DNA of 64,000 nucleotides from Nannocystis sp. (lineage in GTDB: Bacteria > Myxococcota_A > Polyangia > Nannocystales > Nannocystaceae): contig NZ_JADJNN010000001.1 in NCBI RefSeq assembly GCF_016714285.1, positions 1-64,000 on the forward strand, written 5' to 3'. The notes beneath the pieces are model-generated. The model was given only the letters and a program-made list of their open reading frames with translations. It was not told the DNA's origin and did not search any database. A program made the position numbers and the translations under genes. The stretch's first letter is position 1. Each line of letters opens with the position of its first letter. Below are positions 51,420 through 60,278 of this stretch, piece by piece.

Positions 51420-52096
51420 AGCAGGTTACCCACGCCCGGGGTGTAGGTCGGCGCGACCACCCCGACGCTGGCGATGAGGTTGGTGCAGGTGACGATGCCG
51501 TCGAAGCTGGTGGCGGCGGCGTGGACTTTGACCGTGGGGGCGGTGATGTCGACGCTGGTGTTTGCGGTGATCTCGAGCGCTCCGGCGAGGGTGAGGCGGA
51601 TCGTGACGCCGTTCTGGTGGGCGAGCGTGACCTCCTGGCTGCCCTCGTCGAGGACCAGGCGGTGGCCGCCCGAGGTCGTCAGGGTGACCTTGGCCGCGCC
51701 GGCCGTGTCGTCGAACTCGAGCCGGCTGCCGCTGCGCGTACGGAGCACACGCAGGTTGTTGGCGGCATCGGCGGAGATCGGCGGCTTCTCTTTGCCATTC
51801 CAGCAGGCGCCGACGATGTAGGGCCGGCGTGGGTCGCCCGCCTCGAAGCCGACGACGACCTGGGTGTCGACCTCGGGGAGCACGCAGAGGCCCTGGTTGT
51901 CGTCGGCGTAGGGGGTCAGCAGGGTCGCCCACGCTCGCATCGCCTTGCCCGCGTCGCCGAAGCCAGGGAACTGGACCTGGACCCGGCCGCGGCCGTGTGG
52001 GTCGACGAGGTCGGTGACGAGGGCGGGGTACAGGCCGAAGTATCGGTGTTGACCACCGTCGGGCGGGAGGGCCTGGCTCAGGACGTCGTCGCTCAT
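51416..52096 (-). CDS. eCIS spike protein (gpV/gp5-like OB fold and beta-helix)
   Basis: 226 residues. The OB-fold half reads 'YFGLYPALVTDLVDPHGRGR', 'VQVQFPGFGD', 'VLPEVDTQVVVGFEAGDPRR' and 'YIVGACWNG', as in VgrG/gp5 spikes. The C-terminal half is made of short polar strands ('TLTTSGGHRLVLDEGSQEV', 'ALEITANTSVDITAPTVKV'), a trimeric beta-helix. It caps the inner tube. No PAAR tip gene is seen next to it. Overlaps the hub gene by 4 bases. Confidence 0.92.
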   Translation of the reverse strand: MSDDVLSQALPPDGGQHRYFGLYPALVTDLVDPHGRGRVQVQFPGFGDAGKAMRAWATLLTPYADDNQGLCVLPEVDTQVVVGFEAGDPRRPYIVGACWNGKEKPPISADAANNLRVLRTRSGSRLEFDDTAGAAKVTLTTSGGHRLVLDEGSQEVTLAHQNGVTIRLTLAGALEITANTSVDITAPTVKVHAAATSFDGIVTCTNLIASVGVVAPTYTPGVGNLL

Positions 52097-53166
52097 GCGC
52101 CCTCCTCGAGCGTCGGTCGCTCGGCGCTGAACTCGGTGCGGAAGCCGCGGGCGAGGTCGTGGGTGTGGCGGACCCGGGTGACGTGGTAACCGCCGCCGGA
52201 GAAGGGCCGGCCGACGCGCTCGAGGGTGAGGCGGGTGCCGACGATCATGTCGGGGGTGCCGGTGGTGAGGCCGTGGACCTGCACGAAGCGTCGGGCGCGG
52301 CGCTGCATCTCGGCGCGTGCGACAGCGGCGGCCTCGGTGGTGGTGAGGGGGACCTCGCGGGCGCGCTGGGAGACGCGCTCGCCGAAGGCCTGGCGGAGGA
52401 TCGCGGGGCCGGTTCGGCCGTGGCTGACCTCGCCGCGGATCACTGCGTCGTCGGCCTCCTCATCGATGGCGACGCGGGCGTCGCTGTCGAAGCCGCTGAC
52501 GCGGACGGCGGTGCGCTGGTGGGCGAGGTCGGCGCGGGCGTGGAGGTCGAGCAGGGCGCCGCCGCGGACGAGTGTTAGCTCGGTAGCGCTGCGGCGGTCA
52601 CGGGCCTTGAATTGGAGGGTGCCGGCGTCGTCGAGCCACAGCTCGGCGCGGACCAGGCGGGCCCGCTCGCGCAGGAAGGCGAGGTCGCTTTGGTTCCACT
52701 GCTGGACGACCTCGTGGGTCGTGTCCTCGATGTCGACCTCGACGGCGAGCTGGTGGGCGCTGGCGACCTCGCGGACGATGTCCGCGTCGGTCATGGCGTC
52801 GTAGCTGCGGGTTCGCCGGGTCATGCGCAGGTCCATCAGGCGGTCCTCGGCGTAGACGGCGACCTCGGGGGCCTCGGCCTCGTCGAAGGTCGCCTCGAGG
52901 GCGCTGATCGTGCCGCGGAAGACGGTGCGGGCGCTGCTCGTGGGACCGACCGAGACGATGATGTCGAGGCCGAAGTCGAGGAGGGTCCCGTCGAGGTAGG
53001 CGGGCTCGTCGTTCGGGCCCACGGCGATGAAGCGGGCGCACAGTGTCTTGAGGCCGTCGGTCGCCTCCTCGATCTCGAGGCGGATGAGATCGCGGCCGAG
53101 CTCCTCGCGCACGATGCCGCGGGTGCGCAGCACCGGGCGCACGGCGTGGAACAGACCATCAGTCAT
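52093..53166 (-). CDS. eCIS hub protein (phage late control gpD-like)
   Basis: 357 residues, matching gpD/gp27-type hub proteins: 'FRGTISALEATFDEAEAPEV', 'VYAEDRLMDLRMTRRTRSYD', 'MTDADIVREVASAHQLAVEV' and 'VVQQWNQSDLAFLRERARLV'. In PVC-type particles the hub and spike can be a single protein (Pvc8); here they are two genes that overlap by 4 bases (52096/52093). The hub joins tube and spike in the baseplate. Confidence 0.9.
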   Translation of the reverse strand: MTDGLFHAVRPVLRTRGIVREELGRDLIRLEIEEATDGLKTLCARFIAVGPNDEPAYLDGTLLDFGLDIIVSVGPTSSARTVFRGTISALEATFDEAEAPEVAVYAEDRLMDLRMTRRTRSYDAMTDADIVREVASAHQLAVEVDIEDTTHEVVQQWNQSDLAFLRERARLVRAELWLDDAGTLQFKARDRRSATELTLVRGGALLDLHARADLAHQRTAVRVSGFDSDARVAIDEEADDAVIRGEVSHGRTGPAILRQAFGERVSQRAREVPLTTTEAAAVARAEMQRRARRFVQVHGLTTGTPDMIVGTRLTLERVGRPFSGGGYHVTRVRHTHDLARGFRTEFSAERPTLEEGA

Positions 53167-53335
53167 CGAGGCCCTCCGCGCGGGTGCGTTCGCTTCGCCA
53201 GCGATCGTCGCGTCGCTGCTTGCGGGCGCGGTCGGCCTGCGTCCAGCGCGGGTCGCGGGTCGCGGGATCGGTGGGGGTCTCGGCCCCGCCGCGGGCTTCG
53301 ATCTCGGTGTGGAGCTCGTCGATGTGTACTGGCAT
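53159..53335 (-). CDS. DUF5908-like small eCIS protein (Pvc6-like)
   Basis: 58 residues: 'MPVHIDELHTEIEARGG' followed by a highly charged Arg/Asp tail ('TQADRARKQRRDDRWRSERT'). The opening matches the short DUF5908 proteins that sit between the CIS-tube and spike genes in other eCIS loci. ATG 53335 shares one base with the preceding stop and its own end overlaps the hub start by 8 bases. Confidence 0.7.
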   Translation of the reverse strand: MPVHIDELHTEIEARGGAETPTDPATRDPRWTQADRARKQRRDDRWRSERTRAEGLDD

Positions 53336-54498
53336 CAGCGGCGCTCCTGGCAGCGACACGCGCAGGCGCAGCGGCAGGTGGGAGCGCCGGAGGGCGCGGC
53401 GGATGGGGTGGGCGAATGCTGCTCCCACGGCGGACGGGTCGGATCTCGGCGGGTGTCCGGGCGGTCGCGCAGGTCGTCGCGGAAGCGGTCGCGCAGCGGC
53501 ACGCCGCGGCCAAAGCTGGTCGCACGTGGGTCGGGTGACGCCGGCTGGACAGCGAGCGCGGCTGGGCGAGCACCGCGGATCCGCAGCGGCGTGCGATCGA
53601 CGGTCGCGGGCGCAACGACGGCGGAGGGGGCGGCGAAGGCCGCCCGGGCCGCCTTCACGGCGGCTGTCTGCTGGGCCTCGGCGGCGGTGGCCAGGGCCGC
53701 GTCGACGCCCCCAGCGGCCGCCAGCGCGAGGCCACCGAGGGCTCCCTGAAGGCCGAGCGAGGCGGCGAGCGTGGCGTCGAGCCCGGCGCTGACGCCGGCC
53801 CGGACACCGATGCCGGGGGAGACACTGAGGTCGGCACGGAAGCCGATCGGGGCGCCTGCCGCGAGGGTCAGGTTCTCGCCAAGCGGAGCGTCGAGTCCAC
53901 GCCAGGCAGCCGCGTCGAGACCGACGCGGGCGGCGAACTCGGGCGGCGTCTCGCCGGCGAGCGCCTGGACGACGCGGTTGGCGTGCTTGTCGACCGTGGT
54001 AGCCCCGGTTGCGGCAGCATTGTCGCCGCCAGGTGCCGGCGCGACCGGAGGATTGGTTGGCTCCCGGGCCCACTTTGGGTCCTGCTCGCGGAGGCTCAGC
54101 TTGGCCTTCGCGCGCAGGGGGACGCCGCTCGCGGCGAAAAGGTCGAAGTCGAGGCTGAGCTGATCGACCTTGCCGACGATGATGAATTCGCCCCAGGTGA
54201 AGCGCAGCCTGGGCGGGGCCTCCTTGTCCTTCGTGGGCAGGAGGTAGCGCTCGACGATCACTGTCTTGTCGCGGACGGAGGTGCCCTCGTCGGCGGTGTC
54301 GAACACGAGCTCGAGGGTGAGCTCGGCGGCGGACTGGCCGACGTACTGACTGGCTTGCAGGCCCTTGGAGCGGGGGCTGTCGGTGTTGTTGGTGAGGGAG
54401 AGGGCCAGCGAGGTCGGGTTGAACTGGACCTCGATCTTATTCGAGATCAGGTCCTTGTCGTCGACCGTCTCGAGGAAGGCTTTCACGAGCCCGCTCAT
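53335..54498 (-). CDS. eCIS tube-cap/CIS tube protein with LysM-like region (Pvc7-like)
   Basis: 387 residues. The first 150 fit the contractile injection system tube protein N-terminal domain: 'NKIEVQFNPTSLALSLTNNT', 'ELTLELVFDTADEGTSVRD', 'LRFTWGEFIIVGKVDQLSLD'. A LysM-like patch follows ('QALAGETPPEFAARVGLDAA'), then an Ala/Gly-rich stretch and a Pro/Arg-rich tail. The last 15 residues hold five Cys at alternate positions ('PTCRCACACRCQERR'), which is unusual. Overlaps the second tube gene by 4 bases. Confidence 0.82.
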   Translation of the reverse strand: MSGLVKAFLETVDDKDLISNKIEVQFNPTSLALSLTNNTDSPRSKGLQASQYVGQSAAELTLELVFDTADEGTSVRDKTVIVERYLLPTKDKEAPPRLRFTWGEFIIVGKVDQLSLDFDLFAASGVPLRAKAKLSLREQDPKWAREPTNPPVAPAPGGDNAAATGATTVDKHANRVVQALAGETPPEFAARVGLDAAAWRGLDAPLGENLTLAAGAPIGFRADLSVSPGIGVRAGVSAGLDATLAASLGLQGALGGLALAAAGGVDAALATAAEAQQTAAVKAARAAFAAPSAVVAPATVDRTPLRIRGARPAALAVQPASPDPRATSFGRGVPLRDRFRDDLRDRPDTRRDPTRPPWEQHSPTPSAAPSGAPTCRCACACRCQERR

Positions 54499-55049
54499 TG
54501 CTTGCCTCCCACGTTCAATGCGGGCAGGACGAGGGCGAGGCCCTCGTGGGCGATGTGCAGCTCCTCGAGCGCGATCTCTCCGGTCTTGGCGTTGAGCTCG
54601 GGACCCTTGATCCGCGCCGGCAGGCCGCGCGAGAAGGTCCAGGTGGCGACGGGTGAGAGCTGGGCGTTGAGGACCTCGATGGTGCCGTCGTAGCGGCGGA
54701 CCCGTGCGCCGGACACGACGTCCTGCAGCCAGCGCCACAGCTCGACGTTGAGGCCCGTTCCCGTGCCCAGGAACATCCCGCGCTTGAGCACGATGTTCGA
54801 GTACTTGGCGCGGCCGACCCGACGGACGACGCCGTCGTTGCGGCCGCCCTCGAGGTACTCCTGCACGTCGACCTCGACCTCGAGGCCGCTGCACTCCTGG
54901 AAGGCGCCCTCACCGTCGCCCATGATCAGCGACTCGCCGGCCGCGGGAGCGAGCGTGGCTGCAGTGCCGGCGTTGTTGGCCTCGACGGTGAGGCTGCGGC
55001 GCAGCCCGACCCGGAAGCGGAACGCGGCGATGAACTGGAGGTCCGCCAT
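54495..55049 (-). CDS. eCIS inner tube protein 2 (Pvc5-like)
   Basis: 184 residues of the T4 gp19-like tube family: 'AFRFRVGLRRSLTVEANNAG', 'FQECSGLEVEVDVQEYLEGG', 'NIVLKRGMFLGTGTGLNVEL' and 'EIALEELHIAHEGLAL'. It is longer than tube protein 1 because of an insertion after the first strand, as for the initiator tube proteins that connect to the baseplate. Two bases separate its start from the stop of sheath 2. Confidence 0.88.
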   Translation of the reverse strand: MADLQFIAAFRFRVGLRRSLTVEANNAGTAATLAPAAGESLIMGDGEGAFQECSGLEVEVDVQEYLEGGRNDGVVRRVGRAKYSNIVLKRGMFLGTGTGLNVELWRWLQDVVSGARVRRYDGTIEVLNAQLSPVATWTFSRGLPARIKGPELNAKTGEIALEELHIAHEGLALVLPALNVGGKQ

Positions 55050-55051
55050 GG

Positions 55052-57019
55052 TCAGGTCTCCACCGCCAACGTGCCGTCGTCCGATCGCACGAGGCGAAGG
55101 ACGATGAACTCGAGTGGCTCCGTCGGCGCCACGCCGATCTCGATGATCATGCGCCCGCCGTCCACGTCGACACGGGTGTTGAGGCGTGGATCGCAGCGGA
55201 CGAAGAATCCCTCGGACTCGTCCGCGCCGCGGAAGGCCCCTGCACGGTACAGCTGGCGCAGGTAGGCGCGCAGCCCGGTGACGATGTCGCCGCGCAGTTG
55301 CGGGGTGTTCGGCTCAAACACGGCCCACTGCGTCTGGATCTCGAGGGTGCGTCGCAGCAGGCTCATCAGGCGGCGCACCGACAGCTGGCGGTAGGCGCGG
55401 TCGTCGGCGAGGGTGCGGGCGGCGCTGAGGCGCACGCCGCCCCGCTCGCGCAAGTGGACGTTGATGCCGACGCTGTGCAGCTCGGCGTGGGCGTCGGCCG
55501 CGACGAGCTCGGCGACGTCGATCACTCCGACGGCGTGGACACCGGCAGGACCATGCGAGATGCCGAACACGCGCTCCTGGCGGGCGAGGACCCCGGCGGC
55601 GACGGCCGAGGGATTGATCGAGATCCGGCGATCGCGGCCGTCGTCGTCCGGGGCGACGTACAACCATGGGTGGTAGGCCGCGACGCGCGACGAATGAAAG
55701 TTGGTCCGCCAGCGGAGGATCTGGCGCAGGGTGAGACGTGGGGGGACGTCAAGGAGCAGGACGAGGTCACCGAGTCGTTCGACGGCCGCGACCGCTGCGG
55801 TCTGGAGCGCGACGATCTCGGCGAGGTCGACGGTCGGGTCGAGGTGCAGCTTGTCGAGGCCGGTCGTCGGCGCGGCGGCCTCGGTCGGTGGCGGTGGCGG
55901 TGGCTCGCAGGCGACAAAGCGCGGGCTGCCGCGCGGGGCGGGATCGCGGACGGATTCGTCCGAGGGCAGCGGTTCGGGCACGTAGAGGTCGGGGACGATG
56001 ACCGTCGCCAGATCGTCGATGTATGCCAGGGCAGCGATGCCATCGCCGCGCTCCGGGTCACCGGGCAGCCATGCGTCGTCGAAGAAATCGCCGGTTGTGA
56101 TCTCCGTGTAACGGTCGGCGCCGCCGGAGAATTGCGGGACATCGGCGTCGACCGGCGGCAGCACCGGTGCGAGCGGCAGGCGGCGGAGATCGAGGGGCTC
56201 GATCAGGCCGGCCGACAGCGCCTCGCCGGGATAGACCAGGGTCGACGCGTCGCGCAGCACGGACGCGGCCCAGCGGGGGTGGTCCGCCGCGAGGCCGAGC
56301 TCTGTATGGCGCTCGCGGTTGCCGTCGCCGTCGACGATCTCGATCACGCCAGTGACGAGCTCGGCGCTCGTCGGTGTCAGCGGGATCGTGCGGTCGAGGG
56401 TCACGGACACACGGGAGTCCGGGTCGCGGCGAACGCTGGTGATGCAGGCCAGCACCACCTGATCGGTGGCGCCGAGGCGCAGCAGGGCGCCGATCTCGAG
56501 CGGCTCGCGATCCGCGAAGGAGAGCCCCGTGGGGGTCACGAGGCATGGTCCGAGCGGCGCGACGGCGAAGCCAAATCCCGCGCGCAGGGTGTTTCCCCAG
56601 CGGCCCTCGTTGCGTGCCAGCAGGGCGACCGGGGCGGTGGTGGTCCCGGCTATCGCGCCGGAAGCGACGGCGAGGCCGGGCTCGCCGCCGTCGTCATGGA
56701 CGATGCGGACGACATACGCGCGGCGTCCACCCTGGGCGAAGAATGTGTGGATCGCGTAGGGCAGACGTCCGGGCCCGTCAAAGCCGCCATAGAGTCGGCG
56801 GTATTCGGCGATGCTCTCGACGGCGACGGCGATGGAGCGCCGGAACGGGGGTGCTTCTGTGGGGCGCGTCCCGGGTGCGCGGGGGACCCGGGCCGGCCCA
56901 CGGGGGGCGATCCCGACGAATGCGCAGACATCCATCCGCACCGCGGCGAAGCTCGGCTTCACGGCGGTGACGGCCCCGTAGAGGCCGGGGGCGGCGGGCG
57001 ATGTCCAGGGCGTCGGCAT
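55052..57019 (-). CDS. eCIS tail sheath protein 2
   Basis: 655 residues. N-terminus 'TSPAAPGLYGAVTAVKPSFA' is divergent from the usual PGVYVEE, but the C-terminal sheath domain is clear: 'TQWAVFEPNTPQLRGDIVTG', 'GFFVRCDPRLNTRVDVDGGR' and 'IEIGVAPTEPLEFIVLRLV'. The large central region is an outward-facing insertion. Probably a terminal sheath variant contacting the baseplate or cap, as for the multiple sheath proteins Pvc2-4. Tube protein 1 precedes it by 6 bases. Confidence 0.9.
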   Translation of the reverse strand: MPTPWTSPAAPGLYGAVTAVKPSFAAVRMDVCAFVGIAPRGPARVPRAPGTRPTEAPPFRRSIAVAVESIAEYRRLYGGFDGPGRLPYAIHTFFAQGGRRAYVVRIVHDDGGEPGLAVASGAIAGTTTAPVALLARNEGRWGNTLRAGFGFAVAPLGPCLVTPTGLSFADREPLEIGALLRLGATDQVVLACITSVRRDPDSRVSVTLDRTIPLTPTSAELVTGVIEIVDGDGNRERHTELGLAADHPRWAASVLRDASTLVYPGEALSAGLIEPLDLRRLPLAPVLPPVDADVPQFSGGADRYTEITTGDFFDDAWLPGDPERGDGIAALAYIDDLATVIVPDLYVPEPLPSDESVRDPAPRGSPRFVACEPPPPPPTEAAAPTTGLDKLHLDPTVDLAEIVALQTAAVAAVERLGDLVLLLDVPPRLTLRQILRWRTNFHSSRVAAYHPWLYVAPDDDGRDRRISINPSAVAAGVLARQERVFGISHGPAGVHAVGVIDVAELVAADAHAELHSVGINVHLRERGGVRLSAARTLADDRAYRQLSVRRLMSLLRRTLEIQTQWAVFEPNTPQLRGDIVTGLRAYLRQLYRAGAFRGADESEGFFVRCDPRLNTRVDVDGGRMIIEIGVAPTEPLEFIVLRLVRSDDGTLAVET

Positions 57020-57025
57020 CGTCGG

Positions 57026-57487
57026 CTACTCGAAGAGGATGCCCTCGTGGACGAGGCTGAGCTCCTCCATCGCCACCTCGCCGCCGCCCTTTGCGGCCAG
57101 GGTTGGGCCGGTCCACTTCTTGGGCTGGGCGTTGGTCAGCACCCACACGGCGACCGGTTGTCGGGCCTCGTCGAGCAGCGTGATCGTCACCGGACGGCGC
57201 TCGTGCCTGCCCTCGCGGGCCGCCTTGAACCACGCGAACAGGTCGGTCGATCCGACGAGCCCGCGCTTGAGCACGACGTCATCCTGCTTGTAGGTGTTTC
57301 CGACCTTGCGGGATGTCGCGGGCTTCTCGTTGCCGTTGCGGTACTCGGCGTAGTTGATCTCGCTGCCGAGACCGCTGACGTCGGAGAAGCCGCCGATCAC
57401 GGTGCCCTCCGAGCCGTCGCCAGTGGCGCCGCCGAGGCTGACGATGAAGTTGAAGGCGGAGTAGGGGTTCTCGCGGTAAATTGCCAT
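57026..57487 (-). CDS. eCIS inner tube protein 1 (Pvc1-like)
   Basis: 153 residues, T4 gp19-like: 'NPYSAFNFIVSLGG', 'GFSDVSGLGSEINYAEYRNG', 'DDVVLKRGLVGSTDLFAWFK' and 'EVAMEELSLVHEGILFE'. Length and motifs are those of the main hexameric tube subunit. Paired with the 57504 sheath (16 bases apart), so sheath and tube are made together. Confidence 0.94.
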   Translation of the reverse strand: MAIYRENPYSAFNFIVSLGGATGDGSEGTVIGGFSDVSGLGSEINYAEYRNGNEKPATSRKVGNTYKQDDVVLKRGLVGSTDLFAWFKAAREGRHERRPVTITLLDEARQPVAVWVLTNAQPKKWTGPTLAAKGGGEVAMEELSLVHEGILFE

Positions 57488-57503
57488 TGGACAGTCTCCC
57501 GGG

Positions 57504-59408
57504 TCACAGCTTGGCGTCGGCGGTCCATTGACCGATACGGAGAATGACGAACTCGGCGGGCGTCACTGGAGCGACGCCGACGAAGCAGATGAGTCGGCCG
57601 TTGTCGAGGTCGTTCTGGGTCATCGTGGTGCGGTCGCAAGTGACGAAGAATGCCTCCTTCTCGGTATCGCCGAGCAGCGCGCCGTCTCGCCACATGACCC
57701 GCAGGAAATCCTCGATCGAGCGGCGGATGCTGTCCCACAGACGGCGGTTGTTCGGCTCGAACACGGCCCACTGGGTGCCGCGGTCGATCGAGTGGGCGAG
57801 GTAGTTGAAGATCCGGCGGACGTTGACGTACTTCCACTCGGGGTCGGAGCTCATCGTCCGCGCGCCCCAGATCCGGTTGCCGCGCCGCTCGAGCGCCCGG
57901 AGGGCGTTGACTCCCTCGGGGTTGAGCACGTCCTGACGGGCCTGGGTGATGTTCGACTCGAAGCGGACGAGACCCTGGATGATCTCGTTGGCCGGCGCCT
58001 TGTGCACGCCACGGGCGACGTCGGTTCGCGCATAGACGCCAGCGACGGCGCCCGATGGTGGCAGCGAGAGCAGGCGTGGCGGTCCTCCGGACGGGCGCTC
58101 GTTGGGATCGAGGACCTCGAGCCACGGGTGGTAGAGCGCGGCGTGCGAGCTGTCGAATCGGCCGCGGAACTCGCGGACCTCGTTGAGCGAGCTCTCCCGG
58201 GGAGCGTCGACGATGGCGATGCGATACGGCACGTTCGTGACGTGCGCCAACAAGGCGCCGACAGCGGCGGTGCAGAGGCCGTCGTCGTCGTAGGTGGCGG
58301 CGTCGGGCAGAGCGACGATGGCGATGTCATCGATCTCACCGATCGCGGCCAGGCCGGTCGCCTTGATGTTGACGTCGTCGGGATTGGCTTCCTTGCCGGC
58401 GAGGTCGTCGGGCTGGGCAAGGAGGCCGTCATGGCCGCCTGTGAGCCGCTTCGTGGGTTCGCTTACGAGGGCGTACAACAGCTGCGCGGGAATGAATGGT
58501 CGCAACTTGGCATCGAGCGTTGTCCAGTCGTCCGGAGCCCATTTGAGCCAGACCATGCAGTCCTCGTCGGCGGGGTCGTCCTTCTGCAGGACCCTTCCGA
58601 CGTAGCGCCGCTGTGCCGCCGAGGTGCTGAGTTCGCTGTACTCGTCGCGTCGCTCGCGCCCGGCCTCCACGCGGACCCGCAGTTCGAGCAGTTGGATGAC
58701 GACGTCGTGAGCGAGCGCGGTGGTGTTGCCGCTCTCGTCGAAGAACGTCTGGAAGCCCTCGCCATCGATCTCGACGACGCGGAGCTGGGCGGTGCCCGTC
58801 AGGGTCGAGCCGACGGGCGCCGGGCCGCTCGCAATGACCTCGACGACGGCGCCCGGGCGGACACGCCGGGCCTGTGCGATCTTCTTGGCGTTGTCATCCG
58901 GGTCCGTGATAGCGAACGCGATGTTTCGGCTGCGTATCACCTCGGCGGTCACGCGGACGTTGCCGGCCCGTCCTGGCCAGCGGGCGCGCCACGTCGCGGT
59001 CGCCGTATTTGTCCCTTCTCCCAAGGTCACGGCCAGGCTAGCGACGCCATCCTTGGGATCGGTGGTGCGCGGCACGAACACCCGCGAGATGTAGAGGCGC
59101 TTGCCGCCATTGTCGAAGAAAGCCCGGGCTGCGTGGCCCAGGTAGGGAAGGCGCTCGTCTGCCCCCGTTTCGCCGACCTGGAGCGGGTCGAGGCCGCCGT
59201 AGACCCGCTCGAACTCGGTGAAGCTGGTGATCAGGCGCGGTGCCGAGGATTTCGGGCCATATTCGTTGCTGGCGCCGTAGGTGTAGTGAACCGGCCCGAA
59301 GTGGGCCATGCCGGCGAAGCCGGTGGTGCTGGTCGGAACGCCCTCGATCGACTTCGAACGGAAGCTGACTTCCTCGACGTACACTCCGGGCGACAGATAC
59401 TCGGGCAT
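57504..59408 (-). CDS. eCIS tail sheath protein 1
   Basis: 634 residues. Opens with the canonical 'YLSPGVYVEEVSFRSKSIEG' and 'VPTSTTGFAGMAHFGPV', and closes with 'TQWAVFEPNNRRLWDSIRRS', 'IEDFLRVMWRDGALLGDTEK', 'VTCDRTTMTQNDLDNGRLIC' and 'VGVAPVTPAEFVILRIGQWT'. This is the main contractile sheath. The ATG at 59408 has an AGGGAGG a few bases upstream. Confidence 0.95.
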   Translation of the reverse strand: MPEYLSPGVYVEEVSFRSKSIEGVPTSTTGFAGMAHFGPVHYTYGASNEYGPKSSAPRLITSFTEFERVYGGLDPLQVGETGADERLPYLGHAARAFFDNGGKRLYISRVFVPRTTDPKDGVASLAVTLGEGTNTATATWRARWPGRAGNVRVTAEVIRSRNIAFAITDPDDNAKKIAQARRVRPGAVVEVIASGPAPVGSTLTGTAQLRVVEIDGEGFQTFFDESGNTTALAHDVVIQLLELRVRVEAGRERRDEYSELSTSAAQRRYVGRVLQKDDPADEDCMVWLKWAPDDWTTLDAKLRPFIPAQLLYALVSEPTKRLTGGHDGLLAQPDDLAGKEANPDDVNIKATGLAAIGEIDDIAIVALPDAATYDDDGLCTAAVGALLAHVTNVPYRIAIVDAPRESSLNEVREFRGRFDSSHAALYHPWLEVLDPNERPSGGPPRLLSLPPSGAVAGVYARTDVARGVHKAPANEIIQGLVRFESNITQARQDVLNPEGVNALRALERRGNRIWGARTMSSDPEWKYVNVRRIFNYLAHSIDRGTQWAVFEPNNRRLWDSIRRSIEDFLRVMWRDGALLGDTEKEAFFVTCDRTTMTQNDLDNGRLICFVGVAPVTPAEFVILRIGQWTADAKL

Positions 59409-59450
59409 GGCGGACCTCCCTGGGCGGGCGATGGAATGGATGCAGCAGAT

Positions 59451-60278
59451 TCAGGGCGAGAATGGGAGCACGGCCGAACTGATTCGGCCGAGTCGCAGTG
59501 CGACAGGAAACAGCGGCGCCGCCTGATACCCGGCGGGCGGTGTGGTGCCGGCCGAGATCGGATCGGGGGCACCGGGCGTGGGCAAGTCTTCGACGGGGAG
59601 TGCGGCGAGCACGTCAGTCGCGGGCGCGGGGGGCACTGACGGTCCAAAGACCCGAATCGACACGGCGATCGTGCCCTGCGGATCCACGAACGGCGCCGGG
59701 TGAGCGCCGACCAACAGCAGGAATTCGCCGCGGTCGTCGCCGTGTGCGTGGCCAGCGACCATATCGCCATGATCGGGGTAGAGCGCCTCGATGCGCGCCC
59801 AGGCGACCGGCACGCCGTCGCGGAGCACCTGGCCACGCAGCCCCGTCATTCTCTCGCTAAACTCGTAGGCGGTGCCCGGGAACACAGCGATGTGGCGGAT
59901 CCGCTGTTCGATGGGATGGAGGCCGAGGTCGTCCCGTTCGATGTCGTGGGGATCGACCAGCGGGACACGGATCCGCCGTGGGACGAACCAGCGCGCGTGA
60001 TCGTGGATGTAGATCGCAACGTGACGGTCCGCCGGCTTCAGGGCGATCAGGGCGGGGTGGTAGAGCAGGGCGTGCAGGCACGAGGCATGACGTGAGACCC
60101 CGGGCGAATCGCGCCACCCCGACGGCCGCGTATATGGGGAACCAGGCGTCACGTTGCGCGGTGCCCATTGGCCTTCGAGGTCGACGCGGATCGGGCGTGC
60201 GACGCGACCGCCGCGAACGGCGTCCAGCACCTCGATACCCTGGGCCAGACGCTGTTCGGATCGCGGCAGGGGTGTCAC
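59451..60278 (-). CDS. eCIS-linked protein with carboxypeptidase-regulatory-like segment
   Basis: 275 residues from GTG 60278, which overlaps the TGA of the DUF4255 gene (GTGA). Readable blocks: 'ALIALKPADRHVAIYIHDHA', 'RWFVPRRIRVPLVD', then 'SERMTGLRGQVLRDGVPVAW' and 'GHAHGDDRGEFLLLVGAHP', the latter resembling CarboxypepD_reg-like beta sandwiches. Proteins of this type sit between DUF4255 and sheath genes in several eCIS loci. Structural role unknown. Confidence 0.68.
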   Translation of the reverse strand: MTPLPRSEQRLAQGIEVLDAVRGGRVARPIRVDLEGQWAPRNVTPGSPYTRPSGWRDSPGVSRHASCLHALLYHPALIALKPADRHVAIYIHDHARWFVPRRIRVPLVDPHDIERDDLGLHPIEQRIRHIAVFPGTAYEFSERMTGLRGQVLRDGVPVAWARIEALYPDHGDMVAGHAHGDDRGEFLLLVGAHPAPFVDPQGTIAVSIRVFGPSVPPAPATDVLAALPVEDLPTPGAPDPISAGTTPPAGYQAAPLFPVALRLGRISSAVLPFSP

